Positions 39,903 through 48,531 of a DNA stretch of 64,000 nt are shown here, piece by piece (within the stretch, counting starts at the first letter, position 1; every line of letters starts with the position of its first letter). The stretch spans positions 1,984,001-2,048,000 of the forward strand of contig NZ_JACIFH010000001.1 in the NCBI RefSeq assembly GCF_014197265.1, in the 5' to 3' direction. The notes below the pieces were generated by a model. The model was given only the letters and a program-made list of their open reading frames with translations. It was not told the origin of the DNA and searched no databases. The position numbers and the translations under genes were made by a program. Source of the DNA: Microbacterium invictum. GTDB taxonomy: Bacteria; Actinomycetota; Actinomycetes; Actinomycetales; Microbacteriaceae.

Positions 39903-39918
39903 CCCCGGCCTGCCGGGG
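39903..39918. promoter_or_regulatory. GC-rich hairpin in the rpsM leader
   Basis: CCCCGGC at 39903-39909 pairs with GCCGGGG at 39912-39918 around a two-base loop. It lies 73 bases upstream of rpsM on the minus strand, in the 159-base gap after rpmJ. It may slow or partly terminate transcription into the S13 genes; such roles cannot be read from sequence alone. Confidence 0.45.
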
Positions 39919-39961
39919 TTCTGAATCTGCCTGTGTGCGATGTGAAGTTGTGAGTGTGTGG

Positions 39962-39985
39962 GAGTGGATGCCGCGGCATCCACTC
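39962..39985 (-). terminator. Perfect 24-bp palindrome after rpmJ
   Basis: GAGTGGATGCCG is followed directly by its inverted complement CGGCATCCACTC. The palindrome begins five bases beyond the rpmJ stop on the minus strand. It is terminator-like but lacks a T-run, so it could instead be a protein site. It contains the GGATGCC word twice, in inverted orientation. Confidence 0.55.
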
Positions 39986-39989
39986 TTCG

Positions 39990-40106
39990 TCAGCCCTGGC
40001 GCTGCTTGTGACGCGGGTTCGACTTGCAGATGACCATCACGACGCCGTGGCGGCGGATGACCTTGCAGTGGTCGCAGATGGGCTTGACGGACGGCTTGAC
40101 CTTCAT
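39990..40106 (-). CDS. rpmJ: Ribosomal protein L36
   Basis: A 38-residue L36, too short for many ORF finders: [20 protein letters not shown], then [16 protein letters not shown]. The three Cys and one His of the zinc site (C-x2-C, C, H) are present, so this is the zinc-binding form. It lies 71 bases downstream of infA, as usual. Confidence 0.97.
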   Translation of the reverse strand: MKVKPSVKPICDHCKVIRRHGVVMVICKSNPRHKQRQG

Positions 40107-40177
40107 GGTGTTTCCTTTATCGCTGTCTTCGTACCGCGCGCACGGTGATGCGGCGCGGCCGTTACTTCTCAGCCGGT

Positions 40178-40399
40178 CTAGCGGTAGCGGTAGACGATGC
40201 GACCGCGGGTGAGGTCGTAGGGCGAGAGCTCCACGACGACGCGGTCTTCAGGGATGATGCGGATGTAGTTCTGCCGCATCTTTCCGGAGATCGTTGCGAG
40301 GACCTTGTGTCCGTTGGTGAGCTCAACGCGGAACATCGCGTTGGGCAGAGCCTCCGACACGACGCCCTCGATTTCGATGACACCGTCTTTCTTAGCCAT
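40178..40399 (-). CDS. infA: Translation initiation factor IF-1
   Basis: A 73-residue S1/OB-fold protein: [40 protein letters not shown] and [22 protein letters not shown]-1 binds the ribosomal A site during initiation. I start at ATG 40399, discarding a longer upstream frame of poor codon use. It is the first gene after the promoter at 40493-40521. Confidence 0.98.
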   Translation of the reverse strand: MAKKDGVIEIEGVVSEALPNAMFRVELTNGHKVLATISGKMRQNYIRIIPEDRVVVELSPYDLTRGRIVYRYR

Positions 40400-40492
40400 A
40401 GCCTCGCTGACGCTTGTGCAGACCGGCTGGTCTGCGGTGAATGGGTGGTGGTGTCTCGACACGCCAAGATAGGCGCAAGGCACCAAAGAGTC

Positions 40493-40521
40493 AGTATACG
40501 TGGTATGCAGGACCCCGGCAA
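40493..40521 (-). promoter_or_regulatory. Promoter of the infA-rpmJ-rpsM-rpsK-rpoA-rplQ unit
   Basis: Read on the minus strand, TTGCCG (40521-40516) and TATACT (40498-40493) are separated by exactly 17 bases, a good match to the housekeeping sigma consensus. The predicted start near 40486 leaves a leader of about 85 bases before infA. Confidence 0.7.
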
Positions 40522-40565
40522 CTCGACGTGCGAGACGGCGAGTGGATGCCGGTGTGGTCCAGGCC

Positions 40566-40597
40566 GGGGCGGGGCTGCGTCTGGGCTGCCCCGCCCC
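40566..40597 (-). terminator. Terminator of the DsbA-like gene
   Basis: GGGGCGGGGC at 40566-40575 pairs with GCCCCGCCCC at 40588-40597 around a 12-base loop, starting eight bases after the gene's stop on the minus strand. There is no T-run, as often in high-GC genomes. It separates this gene from the infA promoter. Confidence 0.7.
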
Positions 40598-40604
40598 CGC
40601 CGCG

Positions 40605-41282
40605 TCACTGCAGGCGCGCCGAGATGTCGGCTGCCGGGTCGCCGGTGAGGCTGATGTACTCGTCGTTGATGACGAGCGTGGGCGTGCCGGCCGAGCCGGT
40701 GGTCGGGTCGGTGGGGATGTTCTGGGTCTGCTCGGCGACCAGGTCGTCCCAGGTGCGGTCGGCGATGCAGTCCGCGGCGCCGGTGGAACCGGCATCCTCC
40801 GCCATCGACACGAGCTCCTCGTCGGTGAGCCCGGCGCCGGTCGGGTTGGTCGCGAAGACCGCTGTATAGAAGGGGAAGGCCGCGGTGGGCTCGTCGTCGG
40901 CGACGCAGTACAGCGCGTTGGCCGAGCGCTTCGAGAAGTCGGTGCCGCTGGCGGCGTTCAGGCCGCTGAGGGCGACCGGGTGCAGGTTGAGGGTGATGCT
41001 GCCGGCCTCGAGCTCTTCCTCGATGGTCGGACCGTACGCCACCTCGAACTCCTGGCAGTGCGGGCAGTAGAAGTCGAAGTACAGGTCCACCTGGTTCGAA
41101 CCGGTGCCGACGGCGATGCCGCCGGTCTCCTGGTTGATGCCGTCGCTGTCGGGGCGAGCGGCGGGGGCGGTGGCCGCGTTGTTCATCCAGACGACGAGGC
41201 CGATCAGGAGGGCGATGATGGCGACGACCGCCACGCTCACCCAGATCGCGAACCAGTTCGTCTTGTGCGCTGCTGTTGCCAT
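40605..41282 (-). CDS. Membrane-anchored DsbA-like thioredoxin protein
   Basis: A 225-residue protein: N-terminal membrane anchor (about 11-34, [20 protein letters not shown]) and an extracytoplasmic thioredoxin fold with the CPHC active site near residue 72 ([11 protein letters not shown]), and the cis-Pro loop in [13 protein letters not shown]. It belongs to the actinobacterial DsbA/DSBA-oxidoreductase group, probably oxidising or isomerising disulfides outside the membrane. A second Cys pair (ALYC and ADCIA) is typical of the helical insert. ATG 41282 follows GGGAGAGAA; the preceding GTG is in frame. It lies between the map and infA parts of the ribosomal block. Confidence 0.9.
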   Translation of the reverse strand: MATAAHKTNWFAIWVSVAVVAIIALLIGLVVWMNNAATAPAARPDSDGINQETGGIAVGTGSNQVDLYFDFYCPHCQEFEVAYGPTIEEELEAGSITLNLHPVALSGLNAASGTDFSKRSANALYCVADDEPTAAFPFYTAVFATNPTGAGLTDEELVSMAEDAGSTGAADCIADRTWDDLVAEQTQNIPTDPTTGSAGTPTLVINDEYISLTGDPAADISARLQ

Positions 41283-41392
41283 CACTTCTCTCCCTGGATG
41301 CTTTCGCCCGTGTCGCGGCCTCAGCGGTGCCCGTCGCGCGTGACTCCGCCGCCGTCCATCCTCTCACCCCAAGTCTGTGCCCCACCTGCACA

Positions 41393-41416
41393 CCCCCCCC
41401 ACCCACCCACCCACCC
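41393..41416 (-). other. G-quadruplex-type sequence
   Basis: On the minus strand this is four consecutive GGGT units followed by a run of eight G, that is, at least five G3 tracts with single-base loops. This is the pattern of very stable parallel G-quadruplexes. It lies 110 bases upstream of the DsbA-like gene start, in a possible leader or read-through transcript. Confidence 0.8.
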
Positions 41417-41421
41417 ATCGC

Positions 41422-41499
41422 CGAGCCGCATAGATACGCGCGAGCCGCATAGTTGCAGACGGACGCAGGTATGCGGCTCGGACAGATATGGGCGGCTCG
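41422..41499. repeat. Inverted quartet repeat, motif GAGCCGCATA (left flank)
   Basis: Two forward units (CGAGCCGCATAGATACGCG at 41422, CGAGCCGCATAGTTGCAGAC at 41441) are followed by two inverted units (GTATGCGGCTCG ending at 41480, GGGCGGCTCG ending at 41499), pitch 19-20 bases. A related element lies on the other side of the enclosed AbiEi/DUF559-like gene. The inverted complement of this element aligns along most of its length with that one. Confidence 0.85.
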
Positions 41500-41514
41500 G
41501 CGTGAAGTGGGGGG

Positions 41515-42498
41515 TCAGCGGGGAGTCACGCTGAAAGCTGCGAGTCGCCGGCCGAGTGCGGGCGCGGACGAGATGTGTGTGCTCATCCAGCGGGCGAACC
41601 GGCGATTCGTCGTCCCGCGGATCCAGTCTTCGCGGATCTTCTCTTCGAGCACGACTTGATCGGCGGTCTCGTCGTCAGCACGCAGACTCGCGTCGAGGTA
41701 CTTTCCGGAACCGTCGAACTCACCCCAGGCCTCGGCATCGTCGATCCCGAAGTCGACGAAGTACCGGTTGCCGTGTGGCCCGGCGATCGGCACCTGCAGC
41801 CGTGGCGGCGCAAACCCGAGCCGCAGCAGGTACAGCCGGCTGATACTCTCCCCCGGCGACTGTGCTCGCCCGTCACCAATGGACAGCAGATATCGCGCAC
41901 GCCGCACGCCTCGACCACCACGCGGGAGGCGCGTGCGGACTTGCTCACCGAAAGCGGCCGCGGCTTCCTCGTCGTACGTGAGGGCGTCGTCATGCCAGGC
42001 GATCTTGCGAATCGCGGCATCCAGCAAAGCGATACCGGTCTCCTCCGAAGAGAACCTGATCATGTCCGCGACAGTGCGGGCCAGTGCTGTGCACCGGATG
42101 CCGTCGATGGTGACGATGTCGGCGTCGGGAACCGCCACCTGGTGGCGCGCAATCAGTGGATCAGCCGCCTTGACATGGCCGTTCCCGGTAGTGCCGGCGA
42201 CGTGCACGCGGCGCGGCTCGACCCGGGTGAGCGGCAGCCCGTGCAGCACGGCGGCGGAGCACAACACGTAGACCATGCGCGAATCCTCCGGTCGTCGCGC
42301 ATGCGAGGCGACGACCCGCATGATGTGGCGCTCCTCCGGCCAGAGCGCGTTCCAGGCCGCGGTGTCGATGTACCAGGCGCGGTCGATGCGGTGTAGCTTC
42401 TCGTCACGCACCTGTGTCGTGAGGGCTCGGGAGGACCAGCCGGCACGGACCATTTCCGCGCGGGAACACATCTTTGCGGAGGCTTCGTGGACAAGCAT
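41515..42498 (-). CDS. AbiEi/DUF559-like protein (paralogue A)
   Basis: A 327-residue protein. The N-terminus (SRAEMVRAGWSSRALTTQVR, KLHRIDRAWYID) fits an AbiEi-type winged-helix antitoxin domain. The middle (VLCSAAVLHGLPLTRV, VTIDGIRCTALARTVADMIR) is the AbiEi-associated region. The C-terminus (RLYLLRLGFAPPRLQVPI, YFVDFGIDDAEAWGEFDGSG, then K) resembles the Vsr/DUF559 nuclease fold with a D...ExD...K pattern. I start at ATG 42498, behind AAGGTGG; the longer frame only translates minisatellite DNA. No toxin gene of AbiEii type is adjacent. Inverted quartet repeats flank the gene. A paralogue lies at 55914. Confidence 0.75.
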   Translation of the reverse strand: MLVHEASAKMCSRAEMVRAGWSSRALTTQVRDEKLHRIDRAWYIDTAAWNALWPEERHIMRVVASHARRPEDSRMVYVLCSAAVLHGLPLTRVEPRRVHVAGTTGNGHVKAADPLIARHQVAVPDADIVTIDGIRCTALARTVADMIRFSSEETGIALLDAAIRKIAWHDDALTYDEEAAAAFGEQVRTRLPRGGRGVRRARYLLSIGDGRAQSPGESISRLYLLRLGFAPPRLQVPIAGPHGNRYFVDFGIDDAEAWGEFDGSGKYLDASLRADDETADQVVLEEKIREDWIRGTTNRRFARWMSTHISSAPALGRRLAAFSVTPR

Positions 42499-42643
42499 TC
42501 CGCCACCTTCCCGCAGCCGGGGAGGCCATGGCGGCGGCCCGCAGCACTTAGTGGACAATTCCGGGTCCGCCTCGCCTGTGGAGGAGGCTCCGGCATCCGT
42601 CGCGCTGCTGCCACCTGACTCACGCGCCCGCACCTCACTCCCC

Positions 42644-42769
42644 CTCGCCGACCTCTCCGAGCTCGCCAACCTCGCCGACCTCGCCAATCTCGCCAACCTC
42701 GCCAACCTCGCCAACCTCGCCAACCTCGCCAACCTCGCCAACCTCGCCGACCTCGCCGACCTCGCCGAG
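42644..42769. repeat. Fourteen-copy 9-bp minisatellite
   Basis: Fourteen contiguous 9-base units, mostly CTCGCCAAC or CTCGCCGAC, occupy exactly 126 bases and run directly into the right-flank quartet element. Both strands stay open through it (Leu-Ala-Asn/Asp or Ala-Arg-Leu repeats), which explains spurious ORFs here. It lies upstream of paralogue A and may vary in copy number. The rest of the gap 42499-42876 shows no gene. Confidence 0.95.
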
Positions 42770-42842
42770 CCGCATATCAGCGTCCCAGCCGCATAGATGC
42801 GGGCGGATGAAACTAGGCGGCTCGCGCGAATGTATGCGGCTC
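42766..42842. repeat. Inverted quartet repeat, motif GAGCCGCATA (right flank)
   Basis: Forward units begin at 42766 (CGAGCCGCATATCAGCGTCC) and 42786 (CAGCCGCATAGATGCGGGCG). Inverted units end at 42823 (AGGCGGCTCG) and 42842 (GTATGCGGCTCG). Pitch is 19-20 bases. It is homologous, in inverted orientation, to the element at 41422-41499. Confidence 0.85.
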
Positions 42843-42876
42843 GGCGGGAGGGTGGGCGCGTGGGGGGGCGCGGTGA

Positions 42877-43707
42877 CTAGGCGAGGGGCGTGGGGGTCAC
42901 GTTGAAGGGCGCGAGGCCGGCGGCACCGCCGTCGGCGGCGGTCAGCACCCAGATTCCGTCGGCGTGCACGGCGACGCTGTGCTCCCAGTGCGAGCCGTCG
43001 CTGCCGTCGACCGTCGAGACGGTCCAGTCGTCGTCCTGCACGAAGGTGGCATCCGAGCCGGCGGTGATCATCGGCTCGATCGCCAGGCACAGGCCCGGGC
43101 GCACCTCGGGTCCGAGGTCGGCGACGCGGTAGTTGAACACCGTGGGCGCCTCGTGCATTTTGCGCCCGATGCCGTGGCCGACATAGTCGCGCAGGATGCC
43201 GTAATCCTCACCCGAGGACTCGACGTAGGTCTGCACGGCGTCGCCGACCTCGCCGACGCGCTTCGCCGACGCGAGCGCGGCGATGCCGGCCCACAGCGAC
43301 CCCTCGGTCACATCCGACAGGCGCTGCCGGGCCCCCACAACCTCGGGGCGGGACGGGTCGGGAACCACGATCGTGATCGCGGAGTCGCCGTTCCAGCCCT
43401 CGAACTGCGCGCCGCAGTCGATCGACACGATGTCACCCGGCTCGAGGACGCGCGACCCGGGGATGCCGTGCACGACCTCGTCGTTGACCGAGATGCAGGT
43501 GGTGTGCCGGTATCCGCGCACCAGCTGGAAGTTCGATTCCGCACCGCGATCGGTGATGAGGGTGGATGCCACGGCATCCACTTCACTGGTCGTCACACCC
43601 GCGGTGACGAATGCGCGCACGGCGTCCAGCGCCGCGGCGGTGATGAGGCCGGGTGCGACCATCGCCCGCAGCTGGGCGGGAGTCTTGTAGATCGAGCGGC
43701 GCAGCAC
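42877..43707 (-). CDS. map: Methionine aminopeptidase, type I
   Basis: A 276-residue enzyme that removes the initiator Met. Metal ligands are visible: Asp residues in SIDCGAQFEGWNGDSAI, His in YVGHGIGRKMHEAP, Glu in LAIEPMI and Glu in SHWEHSVAV. The GTG start at 43707 lies six bases after the adk stop, giving the usual secY-adk-map order. The coding sequence contains a perfect GGATGCC palindrome near 43562-43581. Confidence 0.96.
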   Translation of the reverse strand: MLRRSIYKTPAQLRAMVAPGLITAAALDAVRAFVTAGVTTSEVDAVASTLITDRGAESNFQLVRGYRHTTCISVNDEVVHGIPGSRVLEPGDIVSIDCGAQFEGWNGDSAITIVVPDPSRPEVVGARQRLSDVTEGSLWAGIAALASAKRVGEVGDAVQTYVESSGEDYGILRDYVGHGIGRKMHEAPTVFNYRVADLGPEVRPGLCLAIEPMITAGSDATFVQDDDWTVSTVDGSDGSHWEHSVAVHADGIWVLTAADGGAAGLAPFNVTPTPLA

Positions 43708-43713
43708 AGCGAG

Positions 43714-44331
43714 TCAGGCCGAGAGGCTCTGCGACCCGGCCGCCGCGATGCCGCGGGCCGCGAGGGCAGCGGTGATGCGCGCGGTGATCTCGTCGAGCGA
43801 GCCGACCCCGTCCACCGCGTCGACGACGCCGCGGGCGCGGTACAGGTCGAGGATCGGGGCGGTCTCGTCCTCATAGATCTTCAGGCGCTTGGCGATCGAC
43901 TCTTCGTTGTCATCGTCACGGCCCTGCTCCGTCGCCCGCAGCGACAGGCGATGGATCGACTCTTCGCGGGGCACCGACAGTTCGATCACCGCGGTGAGCG
44001 GCTCGCCGCGCCCGTCGAGGAACGCGTCGAGGTCGTTCACCTGCGCCACATTGCGGGGGTAGCCATCCAGCAGGAAGCCGTTCGCGGCATCCCCCTGCTC
44101 GAGACGGTCACGCACGATCGCGCCGGTCAGCTCATCCGACACCAGGTCACCCGCGTCGATGATCGCCTTGACCTTGACGCCGAGCTCGGTGCCGTCCTTG
44201 ACGTTGGCGCGGAAGACATCGCCGGTCGATACGGCCGGGATCCCCAGCGCCTCTGCGATCCGGACGCCCTGGGTGCCCTTGCCCGAGCCCTGCGGGCCGA
44301 TGATGAGGAGGCGTGCTGGAGTCGTCGTCAT
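43714..44331 (-). CDS. adk: Adenylate kinase
   Basis: A 205-residue enzyme that equilibrates ATP, ADP and [22 protein letters not shown] is the P-loop, STGDVFRAN binds [11 protein letters not shown] is conserved, and the LID ([19 protein letters not shown]) is short and lacks the zinc-binding cysteines. P-loop Gln replaces the more common Pro/Ala-Gly pattern but is seen in actinobacteria. ATG 44331 overlaps the secY stop. Confidence 0.96.
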   Translation of the reverse strand: MTTTPARLLIIGPQGSGKGTQGVRIAEALGIPAVSTGDVFRANVKDGTELGVKVKAIIDAGDLVSDELTGAIVRDRLEQGDAANGFLLDGYPRNVAQVNDLDAFLDGRGEPLTAVIELSVPREESIHRLSLRATEQGRDDDNEESIAKRLKIYEDETAPILDLYRARGVVDAVDGVGSLDEITARITAALAARGIAAAGSQSLSA

Positions 44332-45656
44332 GAGCGAAGAAGCCCTTCGTAGTGTCGCTGCTGGAGCTGCGCGTCGATCTGCTTGACCGTGTCCAGACCC
44401 ACACCGACGATGATCAGGATCGAGGCGCCACCGAACGGGAAGTTCTGGTTCGCGCCGACCGTGGCCAGGGCCACCAGCGGGATCAGGGCGATCAGACCCA
44501 GGTAGATGGAGCCCGGCAGCGTGATGCGGGTGAGCACGTAGTCGAGGTACTCGGCCGTGGGACGGCCGGCACGGATGCCGGGGATGAACCCGCCGTACTT
44601 CTTCATGTTGTCGGCGACGTCGACCGGGTTGAAGGTGATCGCGACGTAGAAGTAGGTGAATCCGATGATCAGCAGGAAGTAGGTGAGCATGTAGATCGGC
44701 GAGTCGCCGGTCGTGAAGTTCGCCTGCACCCAGGTGACCCAGCCGGGGACGTTGCCGTCGGCGTCGGGGGTGGCGTTGAACTGCGCGATCAGCGACGGGA
44801 TGTACAGCAGCGACGAGGCGAAGATGACCGGGATCACACCGGCCATGTTGACCTTGATCGGGATGTACGTGTTGGTGCCGCCGACGGTGCGCCGGCCGAC
44901 CATGCGCTTGGCGTACTGCACCGGGATGCGGCGCTGCGACTGTTCGACGAACACGACCAGCGCGACCACGACGATGCCGATGGCCAGAACCAGGAGGAAG
45001 ACCTCGAAGCCACGGGCGACCCAGATGGCGCCCATCGCCGACGGGAAGGTCGCGGCGATCGACGTGAAGATGAGGAGCGACATGCCGTTGCCGATGCCAC
45101 GCTCGGTGACCAGCTCGGCGAACCACATGATGAGGCCGGTGCCGGCGGTCATCGTGAGGATCATGAGCAGCTGCGCCCACCAGGCCTGGTTGGTCAGCAG
45201 CTCTTCACACTCGGGAACGCCGGTGATGCCGAACAGCTGGCCCGAGCGGGCGACCGTGATCAGCGTCGTGGACTGCAGCAGCGCGAGCGCGATCGTGAGG
45301 TAGCGGGTGTACTGCGTCAGCTTCGACTGGCCCGCCTGACCCTCTTTGTACAGGGTCTCGAAGTGCGGGATGACCACGCGCAGCAGCTGCACGATGATCG
45401 TCGCGGTGATGTACGGCATGACGCCGAGCGCGAAGATCGACAGCTGCAGCAGAGCCCCGCCGGAGAACAGGTTGACCAGGCCCAGCAGGCCCTCGGTCGA
45501 CCCGGCCGTGGCGAGACACGACTGCACGTTCGGGAAGTCGACGAACGGAGTCGGAACGTGGGCTCCGAGCCGGTACAGGACGATGATGCCCAGGGTGAAG
45601 GCGATCTTCCGCCGCAGATCCGGAGTGCGGAAGACCCGCGCGATGGCGCTGAACAA
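44328..45656 (-). CDS. secY: Protein translocase subunit SecY
   Basis: The 442-residue channel subunit of the Sec translocon with about ten membrane segments (for example [20 protein letters not shown], the plug region after it, and [17 protein letters not shown]). I start at TTG 45656, preceded by GGAGGA at ideal spacing; the translation then begins [17 protein letters not shown], like other actinobacterial SecY. A longer frame to 45698 has no ribosome site. Confidence 0.96.
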   Translation of the reverse strand: MFSAIARVFRTPDLRRKIAFTLGIIVLYRLGAHVPTPFVDFPNVQSCLATAGSTEGLLGLVNLFSGGALLQLSIFALGVMPYITATIIVQLLRVVIPHFETLYKEGQAGQSKLTQYTRYLTIALALLQSTTLITVARSGQLFGITGVPECEELLTNQAWWAQLLMILTMTAGTGLIMWFAELVTERGIGNGMSLLIFTSIAATFPSAMGAIWVARGFEVFLLVLAIGIVVVALVVFVEQSQRRIPVQYAKRMVGRRTVGGTNTYIPIKVNMAGVIPVIFASSLLYIPSLIAQFNATPDADGNVPGWVTWVQANFTTGDSPIYMLTYFLLIIGFTYFYVAITFNPVDVADNMKKYGGFIPGIRAGRPTAEYLDYVLTRITLPGSIYLGLIALIPLVALATVGANQNFPFGGASILIIVGVGLDTVKQIDAQLQQRHYEGLLRS

Positions 45657-45717
45657 GGGGATTTCCTCCAGTGGAATGGACGGTGCCTCGGGGGACACCG
45701 TCTACCAGAGTACGGCA

Positions 45718-45748
45718 ACAGGGGCCGGAGGCTGGCTCCGGCCCCTGT
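45718..45748 (-). terminator. Strong hairpin between rplO and secY
   Basis: ACAGGGGCCGGAG at 45718-45730 pairs perfectly with CTCCGGCCCCTGT at 45736-45748 around a five-base loop. On the minus strand it follows the rplO stop by seven bases and precedes secY by about 60. It probably terminates or attenuates ribosomal transcription so that secY-adk-map is expressed at a lower level. Confidence 0.8.
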
Positions 45749-45755
45749 CACAGGA

Positions 45756-46283
45756 CTACTTGATCGAACCGCCCGCGGCGACGATCTTCTGCTCGGCAGA
45801 ACCCGAGACCTTGTCGACGGCCACGTTCAGCGCGACGGTGATGTCACCGTTGCCGAGAACCTTGACCTTCTCGTTCTTGCGGACAGCACCCTTGGCGACG
45901 AGGTCGCTCACGGTGACGTCTCCGCCCTGGGGGTAGAGCTCAGCGAGCTTCTCGAGGTTGACCACCTGGTACTCGACGCGGAACGGGTTCTTGAACCCGC
46001 GCAGCTTCGGCGTACGCATGTGGAGGGGCATCTGCCCACCCTCGAAGCCGACCTTGACCTGGTAGCGGGCCTTGGTGCCCTTGGTGCCACGGCCGGCGGT
46101 CTTGCCCTTCGAGCCCTCACCGCGACCCACGCGGGTCTTGGCGGTGTTGGCGCCGGGGACCGGACGCAGGTGGTGAACCTTCAGCACGCCCGGGCGCGCG
46201 ACGTCGCCGGCCGACTTCTTCGCGGCATCCTTCTTCGGCGCAGCCTTGGTGGCCGTCGCCTTCTTCTCAGCCTTCTCGGCCAT
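45756..46283 (-). CDS. rplO: Ribosomal protein L15
   Basis: A 175-residue L15. A Lys/Ala-rich N-terminal extension of about 30 residues precedes the conserved [20 protein letters not shown] and [10 protein letters not shown] regions; the C-terminal [16 protein letters not shown] is standard. Last gene of the spc block before the secY hairpin. Its start overlaps the rpmD stop by one base. Confidence 0.97.
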   Translation of the reverse strand: MAEKAEKKATATKAAPKKDAAKKSAGDVARPGVLKVHHLRPVPGANTAKTRVGRGEGSKGKTAGRGTKGTKARYQVKVGFEGGQMPLHMRTPKLRGFKNPFRVEYQVVNLEKLAELYPQGGDVTVSDLVAKGAVRKNEKVKVLGNGDITVALNVAVDKVSGSAEQKIVAAGGSIK

Positions 46284-46468
46284 CAGTCGATCTCCTCAAC
46301 CTTCACGAGGTGCGCGACGGTCTTGACGTAGCCGCGCACCTGCGCGTCGTCGGGACGGACGACGGAGTCGCCGATCCGCTTCAGACCGAGCGAACGCAGC
46401 GTGTCACGCTGGTTCTGCTTCTCGCTCACCTTGGACTTGATCTGGGTCACCTTCAAGCGGCTCGCCAT
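46283..46468 (-). CDS. rpmD: Ribosomal protein L30
   Basis: A 61-residue L30: [36 protein letters not shown] and [17 protein letters not shown] use ATG 46468 for the family length, not an upstream frame that overlaps rpsE. It overlaps the rpsE stop by one base. Confidence 0.97.
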   Translation of the reverse strand: MASRLKVTQIKSKVSEKQNQRDTLRSLGLKRIGDSVVRPDDAQVRGYVKTVAHLVKVEEID

Positions 46469-47163
46469 CAGACACCTGCCTTCTGCGCAGCGGCGGCCTT
46501 GGCCTCGTTGCGGATGATGATCTCGGGCACGACGGCGTCGTAGTCGAGGCCACGGCGAGCGGCCACGGCGCGGGGCTCTTCGAGCATCTTCAGCGCCGTG
46601 ACGGTCGCGTGCACGATGTTGATCGTGTTCGACGAACCGAGCGACTTCGACAGCACATCGTGGATGCCGGCGCACTCGAGCACGGCACGCACCGGGCCAC
46701 CGGCGATGACACCGGTACCGGCGGCGGCCGGACGCAGGAGCACCACACCGGCGGCTGCCTCACCCTGCACGGGGTGCGGGATGGTCGAGCCGACGCGGGG
46801 CACGCGGAAGAAGTTGCGCTTGGCCTCTTCGACACCCTTCGAGATGGCCAGGGGCACCTCGCGGGCCTTGCCGTAGCCGACGCCGACGAGTCCGTTGCCA
46901 TCGCCCACGACGACCAGCGCCGTGAAGCTGAAGCGACGACCACCCTTGACGACCTTCGACACGCGGTTGATCGTGACGACGCGCTCGAGGAACTGGTTGT
47001 CGCCCCGGTCACGCGAGTTGCGGCTGTCGCGACCCTGGTTGCGCTCGCGGCCACCGCGACGCGGCTCGCGCTCGCGCTCGGCGGGCGCCTCGGCGGCGGG
47101 GGCCTCGGCCCCGGCAGCTGCCGTCTGCTCGGTGGTCACTTCGGTCTCCTTGTTGTCACTCAC
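46468..47163 (-). CDS. rpsE: Ribosomal protein S5
   Basis: A 231-residue S5. An acidic, then basic N-terminal extension of about 55 residues precedes the conserved domain ([59 protein letters not shown]). The start overlaps the rplR stop by four bases. S5 shapes decoding accuracy in the 30S subunit. Confidence 0.98.
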   Translation of the reverse strand: MSDNKETEVTTEQTAAAGAEAPAAEAPAEREREPRRGGRERNQGRDSRNSRDRGDNQFLERVVTINRVSKVVKGGRRFSFTALVVVGDGNGLVGVGYGKAREVPLAISKGVEEAKRNFFRVPRVGSTIPHPVQGEAAAGVVLLRPAAAGTGVIAGGPVRAVLECAGIHDVLSKSLGSSNTINIVHATVTALKMLEEPRAVAARRGLDYDAVVPEIIIRNEAKAAAAQKAGV

Positions 47164-47519
47164 AGGTTCAGCCCTCCTTCGCGGGCGCCCTCGGCGATCG
47201 CGGCGACGCGACCGGCGTAGCGGTTGCCGCCACGGTCGAACACGACGTCCTCGACGCCGGCGGCCTTGGCGCGCTCGGCGACCAGCTCGCCGACCTTGCG
47301 GGCCTTGGCGGTCTTGTCACCGTCGAACGCGCGGAGGTCGTTCTCGAGCGTGGAAGCGGATGCCACGGTCTGGCCCTTGCTGTCGTCCACCAGCTGCACG
47401 AAAACGTGGCGGGCGGAACGGGTCACGACCAGGCGCGGGCGCGCCTCGGTGCCCACGACCTTCTTGCGAAGGCGGGCGTGACGACGCGCACGCGCGTCGG
47501 TCTTCGACTTCACAGCCAT
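47160..47519 (-). CDS. rplR: Ribosomal protein L18
   Basis: The 119-residue 5S rRNA-binding L18: [40 protein letters not shown] and [20 protein letters not shown]. Two bases separate it from rplF. Normal length and order. Confidence 0.98.
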   Translation of the reverse strand: MAVKSKTDARARRHARLRKKVVGTEARPRLVVTRSARHVFVQLVDDSKGQTVASASTLENDLRAFDGDKTAKARKVGELVAERAKAAGVEDVVFDRGGNRYAGRVAAIAEGAREGGLNL

Positions 47520-47521
47520 GA

Positions 47522-48058
47522 TTACTTACCAGCCTTTCCGGCCTTGCGACGGACGACCTCGCCCGCGTACCGCACACCCTTGCCCTTGTACGGCTCGGGC
47601 TTGCGGATCTTGCGGATGTTGGCGGCGGCCTCACCGACGGCCTGCTTGTCGATGCCGCTGACCGTGACCTTGTTGTTGCCTTCGACGGTCAGGGTGATGC
47701 CGGTGGGGGCCTCGACGAGCACCGGGTGCGAGAAGCCGAGCGCGAACTCGATCGCGGTGCCCTTCTGCTGCACGCGGTAGCCGGTGCCGACAACCTCCAG
47801 GCCCTTGGTGTAGCCCTCGGTGACGCCGATGATGTTGTTGTTGATGAGGGTGCGGGTCAGTCCGTGCAGCGAACGCGACTCGCGCTCGTCGTCGGGACGG
47901 GAGACCACGACCTGGTCCTCCTCGACCTTGACCTCGATGGGCTGCGCGACGGTGAGCGCGAGCTCACCCTTCGGGCCCTTGACCTGCACATCCCGGCCGT
48001 CGACCGTGATGGTCACGCCGGCGGGAATGTCGATGGGAAGACGTCCAATACGCGACAT
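47522..48058 (-). CDS. rplF: Ribosomal protein L6
   Basis: The 178-residue two-domain L6: [40 protein letters not shown], and [20 protein letters not shown] at the C-terminus. It binds near the sarcin-ricin loop. The gene follows rpsH after six bases. Confidence 0.98.
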   Translation of the reverse strand: MSRIGRLPIDIPAGVTITVDGRDVQVKGPKGELALTVAQPIEVKVEEDQVVVSRPDDERESRSLHGLTRTLINNNIIGVTEGYTKGLEVVGTGYRVQQKGTAIEFALGFSHPVLVEAPTGITLTVEGNNKVTVSGIDKQAVGEAAANIRKIRKPEPYKGKGVRYAGEVVRRKAGKAGK

Positions 48059-48064
48059 GTCAGA

Positions 48065-48463
48065 TCACCACACGTAGGCGAGGACTTCCCCGCCGACGCC
48101 CTTCTGCTCGGCCTGCCGGTCGGTCAGAAGACCGGAGGAGGTGGACAGGATCGCGACACCCAGGCCACCGAGGACCTTGGGCAGTTCGGTCGAGCGTGCG
48201 TACACGCGCAGACCGGGCTTCGACACGCGCTTGATGCCGGCGATCGACCGCTCGCGGTTCGGGCCGTACTTCAGCGTCAGCGTGAGCGTCTGGCCGACGC
48301 GCGCGTCGGAGACCTCGAAGCCGGCGATGTAGCCCTCCTGCTGGAGGATCTCGGCGATGGTGGTCTTGAGCTTCGAGCTGGGCAGTGCCACGGTGTCGTG
48401 GTGCGCCGAGTTCGCATTGCGCAGACGGGTCAGCATATCTGCGACCGGGTCTGTCATTACCAT
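48065..48463 (-). CDS. rpsH: Ribosomal protein S8
   Basis: The 132-residue S8: [39 protein letters not shown] and [23 protein letters not shown] 48463 or ATG 48457 are both possible. In many actinobacteria rpsN precedes it; here the 68-base gap to rplE is too short for any S14 gene. Confidence 0.98.
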   Translation of the reverse strand: MVMTDPVADMLTRLRNANSAHHDTVALPSSKLKTTIAEILQQEGYIAGFEVSDARVGQTLTLTLKYGPNRERSIAGIKRVSKPGLRVYARSTELPKVLGGLGVAILSTSSGLLTDRQAEQKGVGGEVLAYVW

Positions 48464-48531
48464 TGTTGATTCCTTTGGTTCAGGTGGTTTCGGATGCCGT
48501 TACACGACACCCGACCTTCGTGATGTGGTGC

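Noticed and set aside
42499..42741. N-terminal extension of paralogue A with repeated Ala-Arg-Leu
   Set aside because: It only translates the 9-bp minisatellite; ATG 42498 has its own ribosome site and matches the domain start.
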